Positions 1 through 11,539 of a stretch of DNA of 64,000 nucleotides are shown here, one piece after another (the stretch's first letter is position 1; every line of letters starts with the position of its first letter). The stretch lies in NCBI GenBank assembly GCA_007922225.1, contig ML679961.1, positions 73,822,890 to 73,886,889 on the forward strand. Reading direction: 5' to 3'. Made by a program: the position numbers and the translations under genes. Under the pieces are notes generated by a model. That model was not told the origin of the DNA, searched no databases, and worked only from the letters and a program-made list of their open reading frames with translations. The stretch comes from Emydura subglobosa (taxonomy: Eukaryota; Chordata; Testudines; Chelidae).

Positions 1-929
1 CAAAAGATCTCTATCTTCCTCTTGGATAGCCACTAGAAATGGATAGAAAGTCATTTTTCATTCAAACATTGCATCTGAAGGACTACATCTCTAAAAGCAT
101 AATTCACTCTTAGTACTGAATTGTAGTGCACACATAATACAAAACTTGAATTAAAGACCATCAGCTTTAGAGATGAGTGTTTCCAGTTAAGCTAAATTAG
201 AAACTGTGATTATCTCCATTTGTCTCTGGTATTATAGAAGAGAATAAATAATAAGTATTCAGATACTCTTTCTCCTGCATATTGATTTCTGGCTGGTGAG
301 GAAGATTGGGCACAGAAGAAAATGCTATACAAGAATTAAGAAGTTATTTATTGTAGGTAGGAAGTGTTGGCTCCAGGTTATAGCAACAGGCTGAGTACAT
401 GCACTACTAGTTTTTAGGCTTAACTCTAACTTCATCTTGCAATTATAGGCAAGTTTGGCAGTGAGTTAAATTAGTCAGTTCTAAGACTAAGGCCATTTGA
501 TGCAGAAATGTTTATTCATGCCTCAGAAACACCCACCTAAAACAGAACCTTAAAATTCTAAAAATATTGCCCAATGACAGTAGTGGCATGTCTCAAAATA
601 TTCAGGAATTTTTAAAGGAAATTAAACTGGTTCTACTCAATTCCCCAGCCCTTTTCTGACCAGCCCGAGAAAAAAGACTCTCAAGCTCCATTTTCTGAGA
701 TTCAACCTTGGCTAGAAAAAAGCCACTACTAAAATGAAAATCCTCTAAAGAACCTCCTCTCAATGATACTACCAAATTAGGTTTTTATTGGTGTAGACAA
801 CCTTAAAAGTCCACAGGTGAACTAAGCCTTCCGACTACCCTACCCCAATTAGGCCCAACATAATCCTTTGTGTATGTGTACCCAACTGCTCTCTCACTTT
901 TTTTTTAAACCTCCTAGATGGCTACTCTG
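1..929. other. AT-rich DNA, nothing recognised
   Basis: No open frame of note and no repeat I can name. Several short homopolymer runs, such as the T run at about 899-905, are the only visible structure. Confidence 0.5.
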
Positions 930-1110
930 TCACAGCAAATCACATAACCCCTCTGCACATAACTGCCTCAAAATACCGATCTGTGAAATGGATCTAATGA
1001 TAGTATCTGCCTGAGAGGAATGTTGTGAGAGTTAATGAATGTTTGTCTAGTGCTTTAATATCTTTGGATAAAAGGTGCTTCAGAAGTGAAAAGTATTTTA
1101 GTTGTTACAT
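930..1110 (+). repeat. MIR-like / tortoise tRNA-SINE fragment
   Basis: The core reads like a vertebrate MIR-type SINE: the part equivalent to 'cctcagtttccccatctg' appears as CTCAAAATACCGATCTG near 967. It is followed by a GTTGTGAGAGTTAATGAATG block near 1022 and a tail ending GGTGCTTCAGAAGTG near 1075, which resembles the tail shared by tortoise tRNA-derived SINEs. The tRNA-related head is not clear, so this is a 5'-truncated, diverged copy. Family assignment is from memory. Confidence 0.6.
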
Positions 1111-3299
1111 ACATGGCAATAACACTGGTTCATTATTAGCTAAAAATAGTTCTGTGATGTATCTTTATATTCTTAATCTTCTCTACTGTCAGTAATAATG
1201 GGGTCTGGAGCTGTGTTAGCCAATCAGGTTGCATATGTAAATAAATGCATCCTTGTTTAGCAGCACATAAACTTCTTGGGGAAGTGAAAAATAATTTTGC
1301 TTTGTGCCACAAGTTTTATCTTCACTTTAATAATGTTAGTTTACTTAAACACAAACAAAAAACTACAAAAATTATTAACCTTTGGAAATTCTTGGCCATA
1401 ATTAATTATTGGATCATAATTAATGGTCTTTTCCATCTGAATCAGTATGATAATGGAAAGCATTTCATATATTCCTGAGAAAAACATTCAAGCATGTATC
1501 TGACAATGTTTCTCTGGATATCAAGATGTATTATATTAGGAGGCAAATATTGCTATGACAGCTACATTTCAGTATTCACTTAATTGGAAATCAAATTTTA
1601 TTAGTCTCATTTCATGCTACATTTTGTCTCTATATCATGTTAATTTCAGTCTTAAGTGAATATAAGTGTAAACGGTAGACATAAATGAAGAAAATAAACA
1701 ATATTTTCTATTATCTTAGAAATTGTGTGATAGAGTTAGCTACAAAATTTTCACTTTATTATCAATTTAGCTAAAAATCACAAATTAGCTAAAAATCACA
1801 ATTTAATCTGTTATATCCTTATGCTCAAGACAACTGTGTATCCAATGTAATTATTATTTATAACATAAAGCTAGCTTGCATTGTTTTTCTTACTGCATCT
1901 GCTCCATTCTTACTTAATCAGGGGTCTTCAAGATTTTCAGCTCTTTGGTATTTAGCCTCTGCTTCCTACAATTAAAGGACAATTGCTACCACAGTCTATG
2001 AATAGTCTTTTTACTGAAGCAAGCAGAACAGTGGAAGCTCAGAGAACCACAGGAGCATGCACATGCCTGAATAGAAACAGACTCATTAATAAATCCATCT
2101 CTATCTAGTTTTGACAAGCTAATTAATTTTCTTGGAAATATCAGTGGAAGCTTGTAAGAGAGGCTTTCAGCCTGAACTTCCTTTTGTTTAACAGAGTTGT
2201 TTAGTAAAGATTTTTCACTCCACTGTTACTTTAGGACATAAATCTTTCCTATTTCTTTTAGGAGATTTATTATATTTTCATTTTACCTTATCATATTCAA
2301 TGCAGCTGTGTCATACAGCTGTGTGTCATCATGTAGTCTACATAGAAAATGCAATTTGTTTTTAATCTTGGGCAGCTAATTTGGGACAATCAGGGACCAA
2401 GTGCAATTTTTCTCCTGCACCTCACTTTCATGAGTTGCTGAGATATATTCATACTTAAACAAGTACTGCCACCTGTGGTCCAGGCAGTTGCTCTTAAACT
2501 CCTTTGGTTGAATTTCTGAAGATTAAAAACATTCTCAGTGATTTTGGAATGGAAACTCTCAGACAAAAAAGACACTGAAATTCAGCACATTAAAGAAAGT
2601 ATATGCCAGATTTTATTTGGAGAATGCAATGATTTCTTTAGAAAGTAATAGATGGAATTTAAAAATAATAGCCAAACAGCAAAATCTGCTGGATTTATTA
2701 CATTTTTTAATCATAGTATATATTACAGTGCAACCAAGGACTGCTTAGCTCCACATGGATCCCCATATGAAGGAGAACTTCACATACAGATCTCCCCCTT
2801 TCCTCTTTGACATCACCCCCACACGCACACCATGCCTCAGATGTTTACAATTCCAGTGAAATAGATGAAGCACTGCAGACCTTACGTGGGATAGTGTGGC
2901 AGGAAACTGTTGCTTTCTTTAGCATGGGCTTCTCTTTTGCCCCCAGATTTCCAAACAGAAATCTAGACAGGAGGTAAACATCTCAGTGCTGTACTAACTC
3001 TGTGTGGCTTCTCCTGTAAAGTCACAACGGGAGCCAGCCAAAGACAATGTGCCTCCTGGATGATCTTTATAGGAGGGGAGGAAGCAGAGTCAGAAATGGT
3101 CCATGTGGATAGTTCCTGTTTCAAGACAAAGGGGATGCCCTAGTTACAAATTCCCTCCCTTGGGATCCCCAGGATTATATAACTGGGAGGAGACACAAAG
3201 GGCTTTAAGTTCCATGTAAAGAGCTTTAAGTTCCAAAAAAGCTATCTGATCTGTGACTGCACCACCTCTAAGAAATATGTAAAAGGAGTTGGTCAATTT
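1111..3299. other. Non-coding AT-rich stretch
   Basis: No gene is supported. A frame of 77 codons at 1245-1478 has AT-rich, low-complexity composition and no domain, and I read it as chance. An 18-19-bp unit containing TTAGCTAAAAATCACA is tandemly duplicated at 1766-1802. A GCTTTAAGTTCCA unit is repeated at about 3200-3235. Nothing else was recognised. Confidence 0.5.
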
Positions 3300-4016
3300 A
3301 GAGCTGAGAAAATTTTGGAATTTCCAACACACAGAAATATTTCAACATTTGTTTTGCTCCCAAATTGGGACAAGAAATTGAAATAGCAAATTTTTTCACG
3401 GGATAAAATATTCCAAAAAAATTCAATCTGGAAATGTCAGAATGTTTTTACTGGATATGTCAAAACAAAACAAAGAACTTCACCATTCCCCAAATCAAAA
3501 TGTTGTGTTTTGGTTTCTTGAATTGATCTGAAATATTTTGTTTCAAGTCAGTTCAACATTAAAGAGCAGTTTCCCATTGTGCCATATTGCCTCACAGTAG
3601 TTTTATTTTGGGATCCTGATGCCCCTATTCTCTCCTATTGGCCAGGCTTCCTGGCCAGATTGCATCTCCCATGATGCACCCAGAATCCTGTTACTCCTAT
3701 GATGCAGGCAGCTGAGACCATATAGGAGAATGGATGCCTGTTGGAAGTTGTAGTTCAGGCAATGTGCTAATAAGGAAGTGCAGTTTAATATTTTGTTGAA
3801 CAGATTGAAAACAAAATGTTCTGATTCAGAATGAACTGGCTCAGAACAAAACATACTGTTTATTTTTTGGTTTGTTTGGCTTGTTTTTTTATTTTGATTT
3901 TTTTTACATAATTGAAAGTTTTCCATAGGAAATTTTGATTTTCTAGAAACTATATTTTCCATCGGTGAATCATTCCAATGAAAAATTCCTGACCAGTTCC
4001 AGCTAATTTGGACCAC
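3300..4016. repeat. AT-rich hAT-like MITE, long copy
   Basis: The left end has TAGAGCTGAGAAAATTTTGG near 3299. The right end has GAAAAATTCCTGACCAGTTC near 3979, which reads roughly as its inverted counterpart. Between them are many runs such as GAAATATTTCAACATTT and TGAAATATTTTG, plus a more GC-rich core (about 3618-3770) carrying CTCCCATGATGCACCCAGAA, a motif I associate with hAT-derived repeats. A small perfect hairpin, GGCCAGG-CTT-CCTGGCC, lies near 3640. A 137-codon minus-strand frame across it is a chance product. Similar sequence recurs near 6.4, 14.9 and 42.3 kb. Confidence 0.5.
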
Positions 4017-4061
4017 ATTTATTTAGCCCTAGACTGCCAGCATGATATTAATAAATAAATA

Positions 4062-4600
4062 ATAAGCTCTAGCACAGCATTCATCCTATGAGGATCTCAG
4101 AAAACTTTATAAATATCATCATAGACTCACATTAACCTATGTGAGGCTTCTAAACTGCATTATTACCATTTTACCAAACTAAAGGTGAGTTTCACAGAGG
4201 TGAATGCTGCAGCTTTGAAAAGAGGACACTGATTTTAGTTGACTCCATTTTTTGCTTTCTAACATTAGACATCAGTCTAAACCTCAAAAACTGAGGTACC
4301 AGAAATCAATGGCCACTTTTGAAAATTGTGGCCTTCAACTCTCTGTATCTCATCCTCTAAAACTGGTTTGGAGGCAGCCAAAGTCAGTGACCATTTTTGA
4401 ATGGTCTGACTGATAATCAAGTGGGGCTTAGGCTTCTGAATGCCTTAGTCATCTTTAAAAATAGGATTCTGGCTTCAATCAGTTAGAGGCTTTTGAAAAT
4501 TTTACCCAGAGTAACTTTCCCAAGGTCATGTAGTGCTTCAGTGACAACCAAGGACAGAAGCCAGAAGTCCTGATTCTTAGCCCCGCATTTTAAACTCTAA
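4062..4600 (-). repeat. MIR-like SINE, split by an inserted segment
   Basis: On the minus strand the SINE is read in two parts. The part at about 4062-4205 includes the reversed 'attttacaaactaaagg' stretch near 4170, and the part at about 4500-4600 includes CCCAAGGTCATGTAGTGC near 4519, equivalent to the usual 'cccaaggtcacacagc' in reverse-oriented SINEs. The roughly 300 bp between (TTTGAAAA near 4216 and again near 4491) is foreign to the SINE and looks like a MITE insertion. Confidence 0.5.
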
Positions 4601-4861
4601 GGGTTCATTCACATGAACATTTAGTTCATGGCAAGCTGGGGTGTGAAACTACCCCACAGAAGCCTGCTGCGGACTAACTGTCCATGCGAACCCTGGTGAT
4701 GTGCATTAACAGTTTGTTAATAATGACTAGATCAAAGCACATTAATGAACTGTTAATGCATGTCAGCAGAGTCCTCGTAGACCGTGAGTCTGTGGCAGGC
4801 GAGTGTGGGGTTGATTCCTAACCCAGTTTGCTTCAAACTAAATGTTCATACAGACAAGCCC
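4601..4861. mobile_element. MITE, 261 bp, with about 50-bp imperfect terminal inverted repeats
   Basis: The left end starts GGGTTCATTCACATGAACAT. The reverse complement of the right end starts GGGCTTGTCTGTATGAACAT, and both continue with TTAG and a GCAA..CTGGG..TG block. It is preceded by TAA, the usual PIF/Harbinger target, while the right flank reads CAG, so the target duplication is not clean. The GGGCTTGTCT end suggests a Harbinger-type MITE. No coding capacity. Confidence 0.6.
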
Positions 4862-5823
4862 CAGATCACATTTCTTCCCAGGAAAGGTTACTTTAGATAT
4901 TGTATTTTTCATAGCCTCTCTCTATGTATATAGATTATTCTCTGCAGTAATTTGTAAATTGAGAAGGACTACAAGTCTTGGAGGGCAAAGGTCATGATCT
5001 TGTTTTCAGTTGCGTCTGTTACCCTCTCTCAAGGGACCTTAAGTTAAGCTTTTGTATAAAGCAATAATAATTATAATAGATTCTGCATCTGCCTGTGTAG
5101 CCTGACAAATTATTACTTTGCAAAATATTATGTATAGTTATGAAAACAATAAATTCCACAAGAAAACACGTTATAATCACTAATGATATTATTAGAATTA
5201 ATTATCTATTAACAACAGACAAACTCTCCAAAAAAGTCCCAGGTCAGTTCAGGTTGAGTAAACACCAAGAACTACAGCTGCTGATAGTATCTGTACTATC
5301 ATGAGTCTGCAAAACTGCATAGGAAATACAACAGACTCCTTACAGTAATAGGGCTCCCCACTGGAACCAGAAAGTATAGAGGCAGGTGAAAATGAAAATA
5401 AATTAAAAAAAATCTTCCTTTTTAAGAACCACATTTGCGGCTGGTGCACCTCCTCCAGCAACATCTGAATCAGAGCATGGGTTGCACATGCTTTAGAAGT
5501 TAATGGTCTGATGAACATAGGAAGCTGAATTCAAACTGTTAAGTGAAATGGAGTGCACAATATTCCTAGTGTCAAGGGAGGAAAAATTCTTTCTGCACAA
5601 ACCACTTTATGGCAACTACTGCAGCCCAGACCCTTTGCTGCTATACCCCTTCTCCACAGGGATCAGTGCCTAGAGCATCTGCATTAAGACAGAGTCATAG
5701 CCTCTGTGCATGGTCCTTCCTAATCGACCTATGCCCTGACCTCTGTCCCTGGATCTTCAAAGGCAAGAGATTGCTTTCAGCAAATAAAATCCTTCCAATT
5801 CACCAAAAAGTGAGAGAAAGTTT

Positions 5824-6060
5824 GGTCTTGTGGTTAAAATACTGAATTAAGACTAAGGAGATCTAGATTCCATTCTAGCTCTGCAACAAACTCCCTGCGT
5901 GGCCTTGGACAAGTCATTTAATCCCTTTGTGCTTCAGTTCACCATCTGTAAAAAGGGGATAATACTTTTTTCTCCTATCCTTTTTCTGTCTTGTTTATTT
6001 TCATAAGCTGTTTTGGTCAGGGACTGTCTCTTATTTTGCATAGGTACATCATAATGTGTT
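5824..6060 (+). repeat. MIR-like / tortoise tRNA-SINE
   Basis: This is one of the better SINE copies. It contains TTGTGGTTAAAATACTGAAT, then GGCCTTGGACAAGTCATTTA near 5901, TGTGCTTCAGTTCACCATCTG near 5929 and AAAAGGGGATAATAC near 5951. The tail has GTCAGGGACTGTCTCTTATT near 6016, which is a recognisable chelonian SINE tail. The chance frame at 5609-5845 just upstream is not a gene. Confidence 0.75.
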
Positions 6061-6379
6061 GGGCCTTTAGTTTCTATCATTACAAAAAATAACTAGTAAT
6101 ATTAGCCATTAAAATCTGTTTATTATTTGCAAGCATATTTTGCCAATAATTCAAGAGTAGAATGGTTCTCAGGTAATTTTTTAAAGCATTTCAGGTCACT
6201 TCAAAGGAGGATTTTCAAACTAGAATATACTCAAAAATAGTCACACTAATGTTAGAAATAGATCTGAATCAAAATTCCTGGTCCAACCACCAACTTTGGG
6301 AAGGTGCGTTAGAGGCACAAATGAACTTAAAAATATACTATTAGAGTAGTCATAAAAATATGTCAACATGTCTTTTCAT

Positions 6380-6770
6380 TAAAAATACTGTTTTCATCAA
6401 ACTATAACATCTGAAAAATATTGTGATTTAGATGACATTTTGTTTAGGATAAAAACCCGAAATGAAGCATCTTGACGTTGATGCATGATTTCAACATTTT
6501 CAGTACCAAATATTTCAGTTTTTCATTTCAAAATAACTTTTTGAACTGAAATGTGTTTTTATATAAATGTTTAAAAAGTCAAAAAAGGTCAAAATCTGAC
6601 ATGCTTAAGTTTATCTAAACTAAATGTTTCAATCAACCCAAAATGAATTTGGGAGGTGGAGTTCATTAAAGAAACTTGCTTTTCTTTTCTTTGATGGAAA
6701 GGGAAAGTTTCAAAATTGTGGAATTTTTCATGAAACAGAATATCACTTCATGCCCAGTTCTAACTATTAT
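6380..6770. repeat. AT-rich hAT-like MITE copy
   Basis: Same style as the repeat at 3300-4016: tracts such as TTTCAACATTTTCAGT, TTTCATTTCAAAATAAC and GGAATTTTTCATGAAAC, ending in TGCCCAGTTCTAACTAT near 6751. No coding capacity. Boundaries are approximate. Confidence 0.45.
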
Positions 6771-6889
6771 AGTTTTATATAGTAATTATTCAAAGCTCTT
6801 TAGTTTACAGTTGCTATATGGCAGTGTTTGGGGATATTCCTGTACAATACAGTAGTATTCTTTTAATGTGAGAAAATGAGAAAAAATTA

Positions 6890-7025
6890 TCCTGATTCTG
6901 ATTCTTTTATTTAGTGTAATATCAATGATGTCACTGGAGTTACTCCTTATTCAGGGCATGATCCAAAGCTCTTTGAAATAAATGGAAAAGGCATTTAACT
7001 TTAGTAGGCTTTGTATCAGGTTCTT
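6890..7025. repeat. Short palindromic MITE copies
   Basis: Two adjacent diverged units. The first (about 6892-6960) has CCTGATTCTGATTC..TGTAATATCAATGA..CACTGGAGTTACTCC. The second (about 6955-7025) has GATCCAAAGCTCTTTGAAAT and, in inverse sense, AGGCTTTGTATCAGG. Each resembles near-palindromic units of 70-85 bp found at many other places in this window. Confidence 0.5.
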
Positions 7026-7889
7026 AGACAAGTATAATTGAGATCAGTATCAGGGCTTTTCTATGGAAAAGGTAATGTAATAGGATAAAGATTTTCAAAA
7101 ATGGGCAACAAGCATCTGTATTCATGAACTTAAATAAATATCTGGTTTTCAAAGCTGCTGAGCACCCAACGGTTTCCAATTTTGAGGGTTCCTAAATACG
7201 TATAGTAATGCCCAATTTTAGGCTATCATTTTTTAAAATCCTGGTTTTGTGTTTTCATTCTGATGTACTGAAATGTTTATCTCTAGTCTGAAAGTCCAGC
7301 TTTATGGACCAGCTTCCATGAGTGACTATGTGCTTGCAGGCCCTTATTGAAGTGGGTCTGCTCACTTGTGGGATCAGGGCTTAAAATATCTGTGCAGAGC
7401 AAATGCTGATCTGTTAGGGAGAAAGTACCCATGTAATGTAGTAAATAAGAGGAATCTAACATGCAAAGTAGTGAAGTTAAAGTATGCTTAGCATTCCATC
7501 TAGGGCCATTTTGCTGAACTGCTTATTTGCTTGAATAATAAAGATTCCCACTCAATGTTTTTAAACTCAGAAATTAATACTGTTTACTGTGTTTATGATA
7601 AAAATAGAGCTATTTGAATAATGCTCTCGCCCTATAATGAAAACTGTGGGTTGCAATATTACTTTGATACAGACAAAACTTACTGATTCAAAATAATAAT
7701 GCATTAAAAAAGATTTAATGGGCCATGAGAACATAAAAGTAATGTATTGTTTTATAATCCATTTGGGCATTCTCAGAAGAAAAGCTTTCTATGGTTCATG
7801 AATAGTTTGTGTTGAGGTCCCTGTAAACACATCCGTTTTTAAGTACAGAAATCAACACAAACATTAGTAAAGGGATCTTGAACCTTGCA
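7026..7889. other. Non-coding stretch
   Basis: Nothing is assignable. The text at 7100-7230 (TTTTCAAA.., GCACCCAACGG) resembles MITE-derived sequence but has no clear ends. The 67-codon minus frame at 7567-7770 has no recognisable domain. Confidence 0.4.
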
Positions 7890-8450
7890 ATAGGATCCTC
7901 AATGGGTGGCCTAGTTGTTAGTGCATTTAGTGCCCCCTCCTTGTAGTTTGGTCTTATTGTCCTGGCCCCCTCTTTTTAGAGGTGTGGTGAGCAGTACAAG
8001 TGGTTCAAGACCCTTCTGTACTGGGAGCAGTGGTAGAGGAGCCTGTGCTCACCCACTCCACTAGGCTTGGACGCAGGGCCCTAGGAGGGTAAACAGTGTG
8101 TGGCCTCCGAAGATGTCCTTTGAGTTACCTTGCCTGGGTCACCTCCTGCCATTGTATTCCCCTCTCAGCTTTCAGTCCAGATAAGGTGAAAAGAAAGAGA
8201 AAAGGCAACCAAACTATCAGCCCCAACCAGGCTCAACATATAGTTTACTTTCCTCAGGAAGGCTCCTCCAGCACCCTTCTCCAGAGCTTTCCAGCTCCTC
8301 TTCCCCTGCTGAGCTAGGTGGCTCCTTTTTCAACTCTTTCTTCAGTTGATTTGCAGAGCTGGAGGGTTGGGGCTACCTTGGTCCAGTACTGACCTTTACC
8401 CCCTTCCAGCCCAGTGTGGGGTTTGTATACCCCATCACAGACCTTTTTGG
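7890..8450. repeat. Unclassified GC-richer interspersed repeat
   Basis: Base composition changes sharply from the AT-rich surroundings. Phrases such as GGCCTAGTTGTTAGTGC and CACTCCACTAGGCTTGG look like a turtle interspersed repeat, perhaps part of an LTR element, but I cannot see terminal repeats. Short frames in it are not convincing genes. Confidence 0.35.
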
Positions 8451-8544
8451 TGGCACATCATATAGAAATTAGTTTTCTTCCTTGCAAAATATGCATGACC
8501 CTAATGCCCAGAAATACTCATTTTTCAGAATCTGGTGATCATAT

Positions 8545-9658
8545 TGTAACACACTGCACCCCCCATGTACACCCTTATGGTGTGATTGTGTATCATTCAT
8601 GTTCACCTGTATAGTGTAATTGTGTATTGTCTAATTACAAATTATATCACGTAAGGTGTTTCTGGAATGCTCATGGAATAATGAACCTTATTGTTATAGT
8701 AATATGTTTGTTGCAGTATCATATGTATGGTTATGAAGCTCGACTATGTAAAATTCCCAAACATGTGTCTCATGGCTTCAGATAGATCCAGGCAAAACTC
8801 TCCAAGAGCAAAGAGGCAGTTCATGCCTCACTAAGGAATGCATAAAACAAACCAGCTCTTCCAGGAACGATGGACTAGCCTAAGCATCAAAAAGGGAATA
8901 CTCATTGACTCAAATGGAGGAAGCCATACAGAACATTGTCTGTCACCTTCCCTGAAAGAGGGGGGCGAGGCCCCAGAGGGGCGAAGGAACATGTTAAAAA
9001 GGAGAGATATTTTGCAATCTCTCTCTCTCTCTCTTCCACGCCATCTATGAACAACATCAAGCAGCTGAAGCGTTGACCACAGGGGGATGGCCTGGTTGGA
9101 GACGGACCAACTGGCCTGCGGTGAGCATTATTTAAGACTATAAGGTTGCTGAAATGTTAAATATAGTTTAGAATGCAACTTGCCTTTGTTCAAATCTGAC
9201 CTGCTTTCTTCTGATTTATAATCACTTAAAATCTCTCTGTACTTAATAAATGTGATTGTTTGTTTTATCTAAAGCAGTGCTTGTGGTTTGGGTATGTGTA
9301 GAGACTTCATTTAGAGTGACAAAGCTGGGGCATATCAATTTCTTTGATAATTAACTAATTAATCATGAATTTGTACCATTCAATGGGCAGCACAGAACAT
9401 TGTAAGATGGAAGTTCCTAGGGTTGCATCTGGGACTGGAAGTGTTTGCTGAGGGGGTCATTCTATTGTGCAATCCCATAAGTGGCTGGCCAGAAGCACTC
9501 ACACACTGAACTGAGGGCAGCTTGCTTGCAGGAGGCTGTGGGTGAACTGCTCAGGGGTGGGAGATCACACAGCAGAGCAGAGTGAGACAGGCTCCAAGAG
9601 AGAGGGACTGAGGTGACACAGCAATACACCAGTCCAGATTGCACAGGGGAACATCACA
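8545..9658 (+). mobile_element. Probable solo LTR of an endogenous retrovirus
   Basis: Begins TGTAACACACTG and ends ..AACATCACA, so it has TG..CA ends. It is flanked by CATAT (8540-8544) and CGTAT (9659-9663), a 5-bp target duplication with one mismatch that a CpG transition could explain. A polyadenylation signal AATAAA lies at about 9244 in CTTAATAAATGTG. A CT dinucleotide run is at about 9018-9034. The plus orientation follows from the AATAAA. I see no internal retroviral genes beside it. The overall wording resembles a known turtle LTR family, but the name is not certain. Confidence 0.5.
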
Positions 9659-9663
9659 CGTAT

Positions 9664-11539
9664 CAAAACAGGGAATCACTGCATCATTGAATCAGAACTT
9701 GATATTATACTGAACATGTACCCCGTTCCGTGTTGCCTTTTTTAAAAATAACATTTTACCTTAACACTTTGTCATCAGGATATTTAAATGCTCATGGAAG
9801 TGATAAACTTGGATAAAAGAAAGGCAAATGTGCAAACATCTTCATGAAGTTTAGTTCCTTTTCTGCCAGTGCATCCCCTCTGCTTTTGCTACACCAAACT
9901 GTGTAAAGAATGCTAGCTCTATAGTGGTATTTTGTTTTATTTGACCAATATCTGTGGGGAAGGAGACCAACCACAAAATTGTTTTCATTTGTTACCTAAA
10001 CCAGATTTAAATGTAGATCTCTAAGAGTGAAAGTTAAATGAATTAAACAATGATGTTATGTTTTAGCTTATGTAGATATCTTTATTTCTTCAGAAATAAG
10101 CCTTACCCTTTTGCTTTGCTTTTGACCTATGATAGAATAATGGGGGGTGAGTCTGAATTTTTAACATTGTTCAACACCACCATACAATTCCTATTGTTTT
10201 CAGGATAATTTATCTCTATATCATTAACCCCCATAATGCCTGAGTGGTATGCACAGAACCTGCAGATGCTCTGCTGGCAGCGATGCTCGAACAGTTTGTA
10301 TAAGAAGCGTGCTGAAAGCCATTGAACCAAAATGTAAACCCTGTATACAATGGAAACTACTTCAAGCCAGGGGGTGCAGCAGCATCCATAGCACCCCTAG
10401 TTCCAGCACTATGTCTGCTGGATCTATGTTCTGTGATAATAGCCTGAGCCTAGAAACATATCTGAATTCACTCCTAACATTAGTTAATTAGACAAAAAAT
10501 AACCAAGATTGAGCCACTAGTTGGGTACCACTTTGGACAGATTTACAAATGTTTTAAAAACCCAAACCAACCTGGTTTGTTTGTTAAAGAGATTGGACCA
10601 AATATTTTACCTCCACATTTTAGGGGTTCAGATTAATGTTGCCCAGATCCAGAACAATCTTGGTTTCAATTTTGAAGACTTCCAAGTATTTGCAAAACCA
10701 AAATCAATACACAGACTACTCAGCTCATCTCTAGGTCAAAACATTGCCCTCTAGACTATGGACTGTGTTAATCAGTGAAAAGCTGTATATCCCTCAATCT
10801 ATCAGTTACATGCAAAGGTGTCCTAACAAGCACATTCAGCTCAGAAAGGGGAGTGCATTGATTCAGAATTTGTGATTTGAGGTTTCTTATTTCAGGTATT
10901 ACAGACTGGTGATAGCCATTGTCACATCAGCCAGTAGCAGCTAAAGTGATGTAATCTTTTTTCATGTTAGAAACCTATTTCAGGAGGGACACTCAGCGAA
11001 AGGTATTCAGAAGACAGAATGTTTAATTCTCTAGAGTCTGTGAGGGCTGTTTTTAGATGTGATTGAAACTGCTGTACAGCCAGACTGCACATTCTTTAGT
11101 AGGGGCTACCAAATGTATTATATATGGGGCTGGCCTTGCAAACAAAAGCTGTGAGCAAACTCTATCAGATTAATTCCAGGTGCTGGTTTTCCTCTGTGTG
11201 AAGTGCTTTAACCAATCATTGTTGGAATGGTTCTGACTCCCATTAGTTTTGCTCTTCTAGTAATACCTGCCTTAACCCAAATCTCACACCTGACCTTCAG
11301 TGTTGTGTGGCTATTTCATACTGCTGACATGGAACGTATTGTTCAGCATTTCACTGGCAGTAATCTCAATGTATATCATATAATAATTTCCCACTAAGTC
11401 CTAATTGCAAATGGTGATATTACATGACAGATTTTCAGTGGGCTTTTAATAGCTATGTGCCATTTTGACTGGGAGGCTGATAAATGTCCATCTCGGAAAT
11501 CAGGTTAGCAAAAAGCAAAGTCTGCATAATGGCCTCTCG
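9664..11539. other. Non-coding stretch with one possible repeat
   Basis: No gene is supported. At about 10318-10420 the text CTTCAAGCCAGGGGGTGCAG and AGCACCCCTAGTTCCAGCAC looks like a common turtle interspersed repeat of unknown class. The frames of 67-80 codons at 10127-10754 show no domain. Confidence 0.4.

Noticed and set aside
3603..4016. 137-codon open frame on minus
   Set aside because: It runs straight through the AT-rich MITE-like repeat; a by-product of the repeat.
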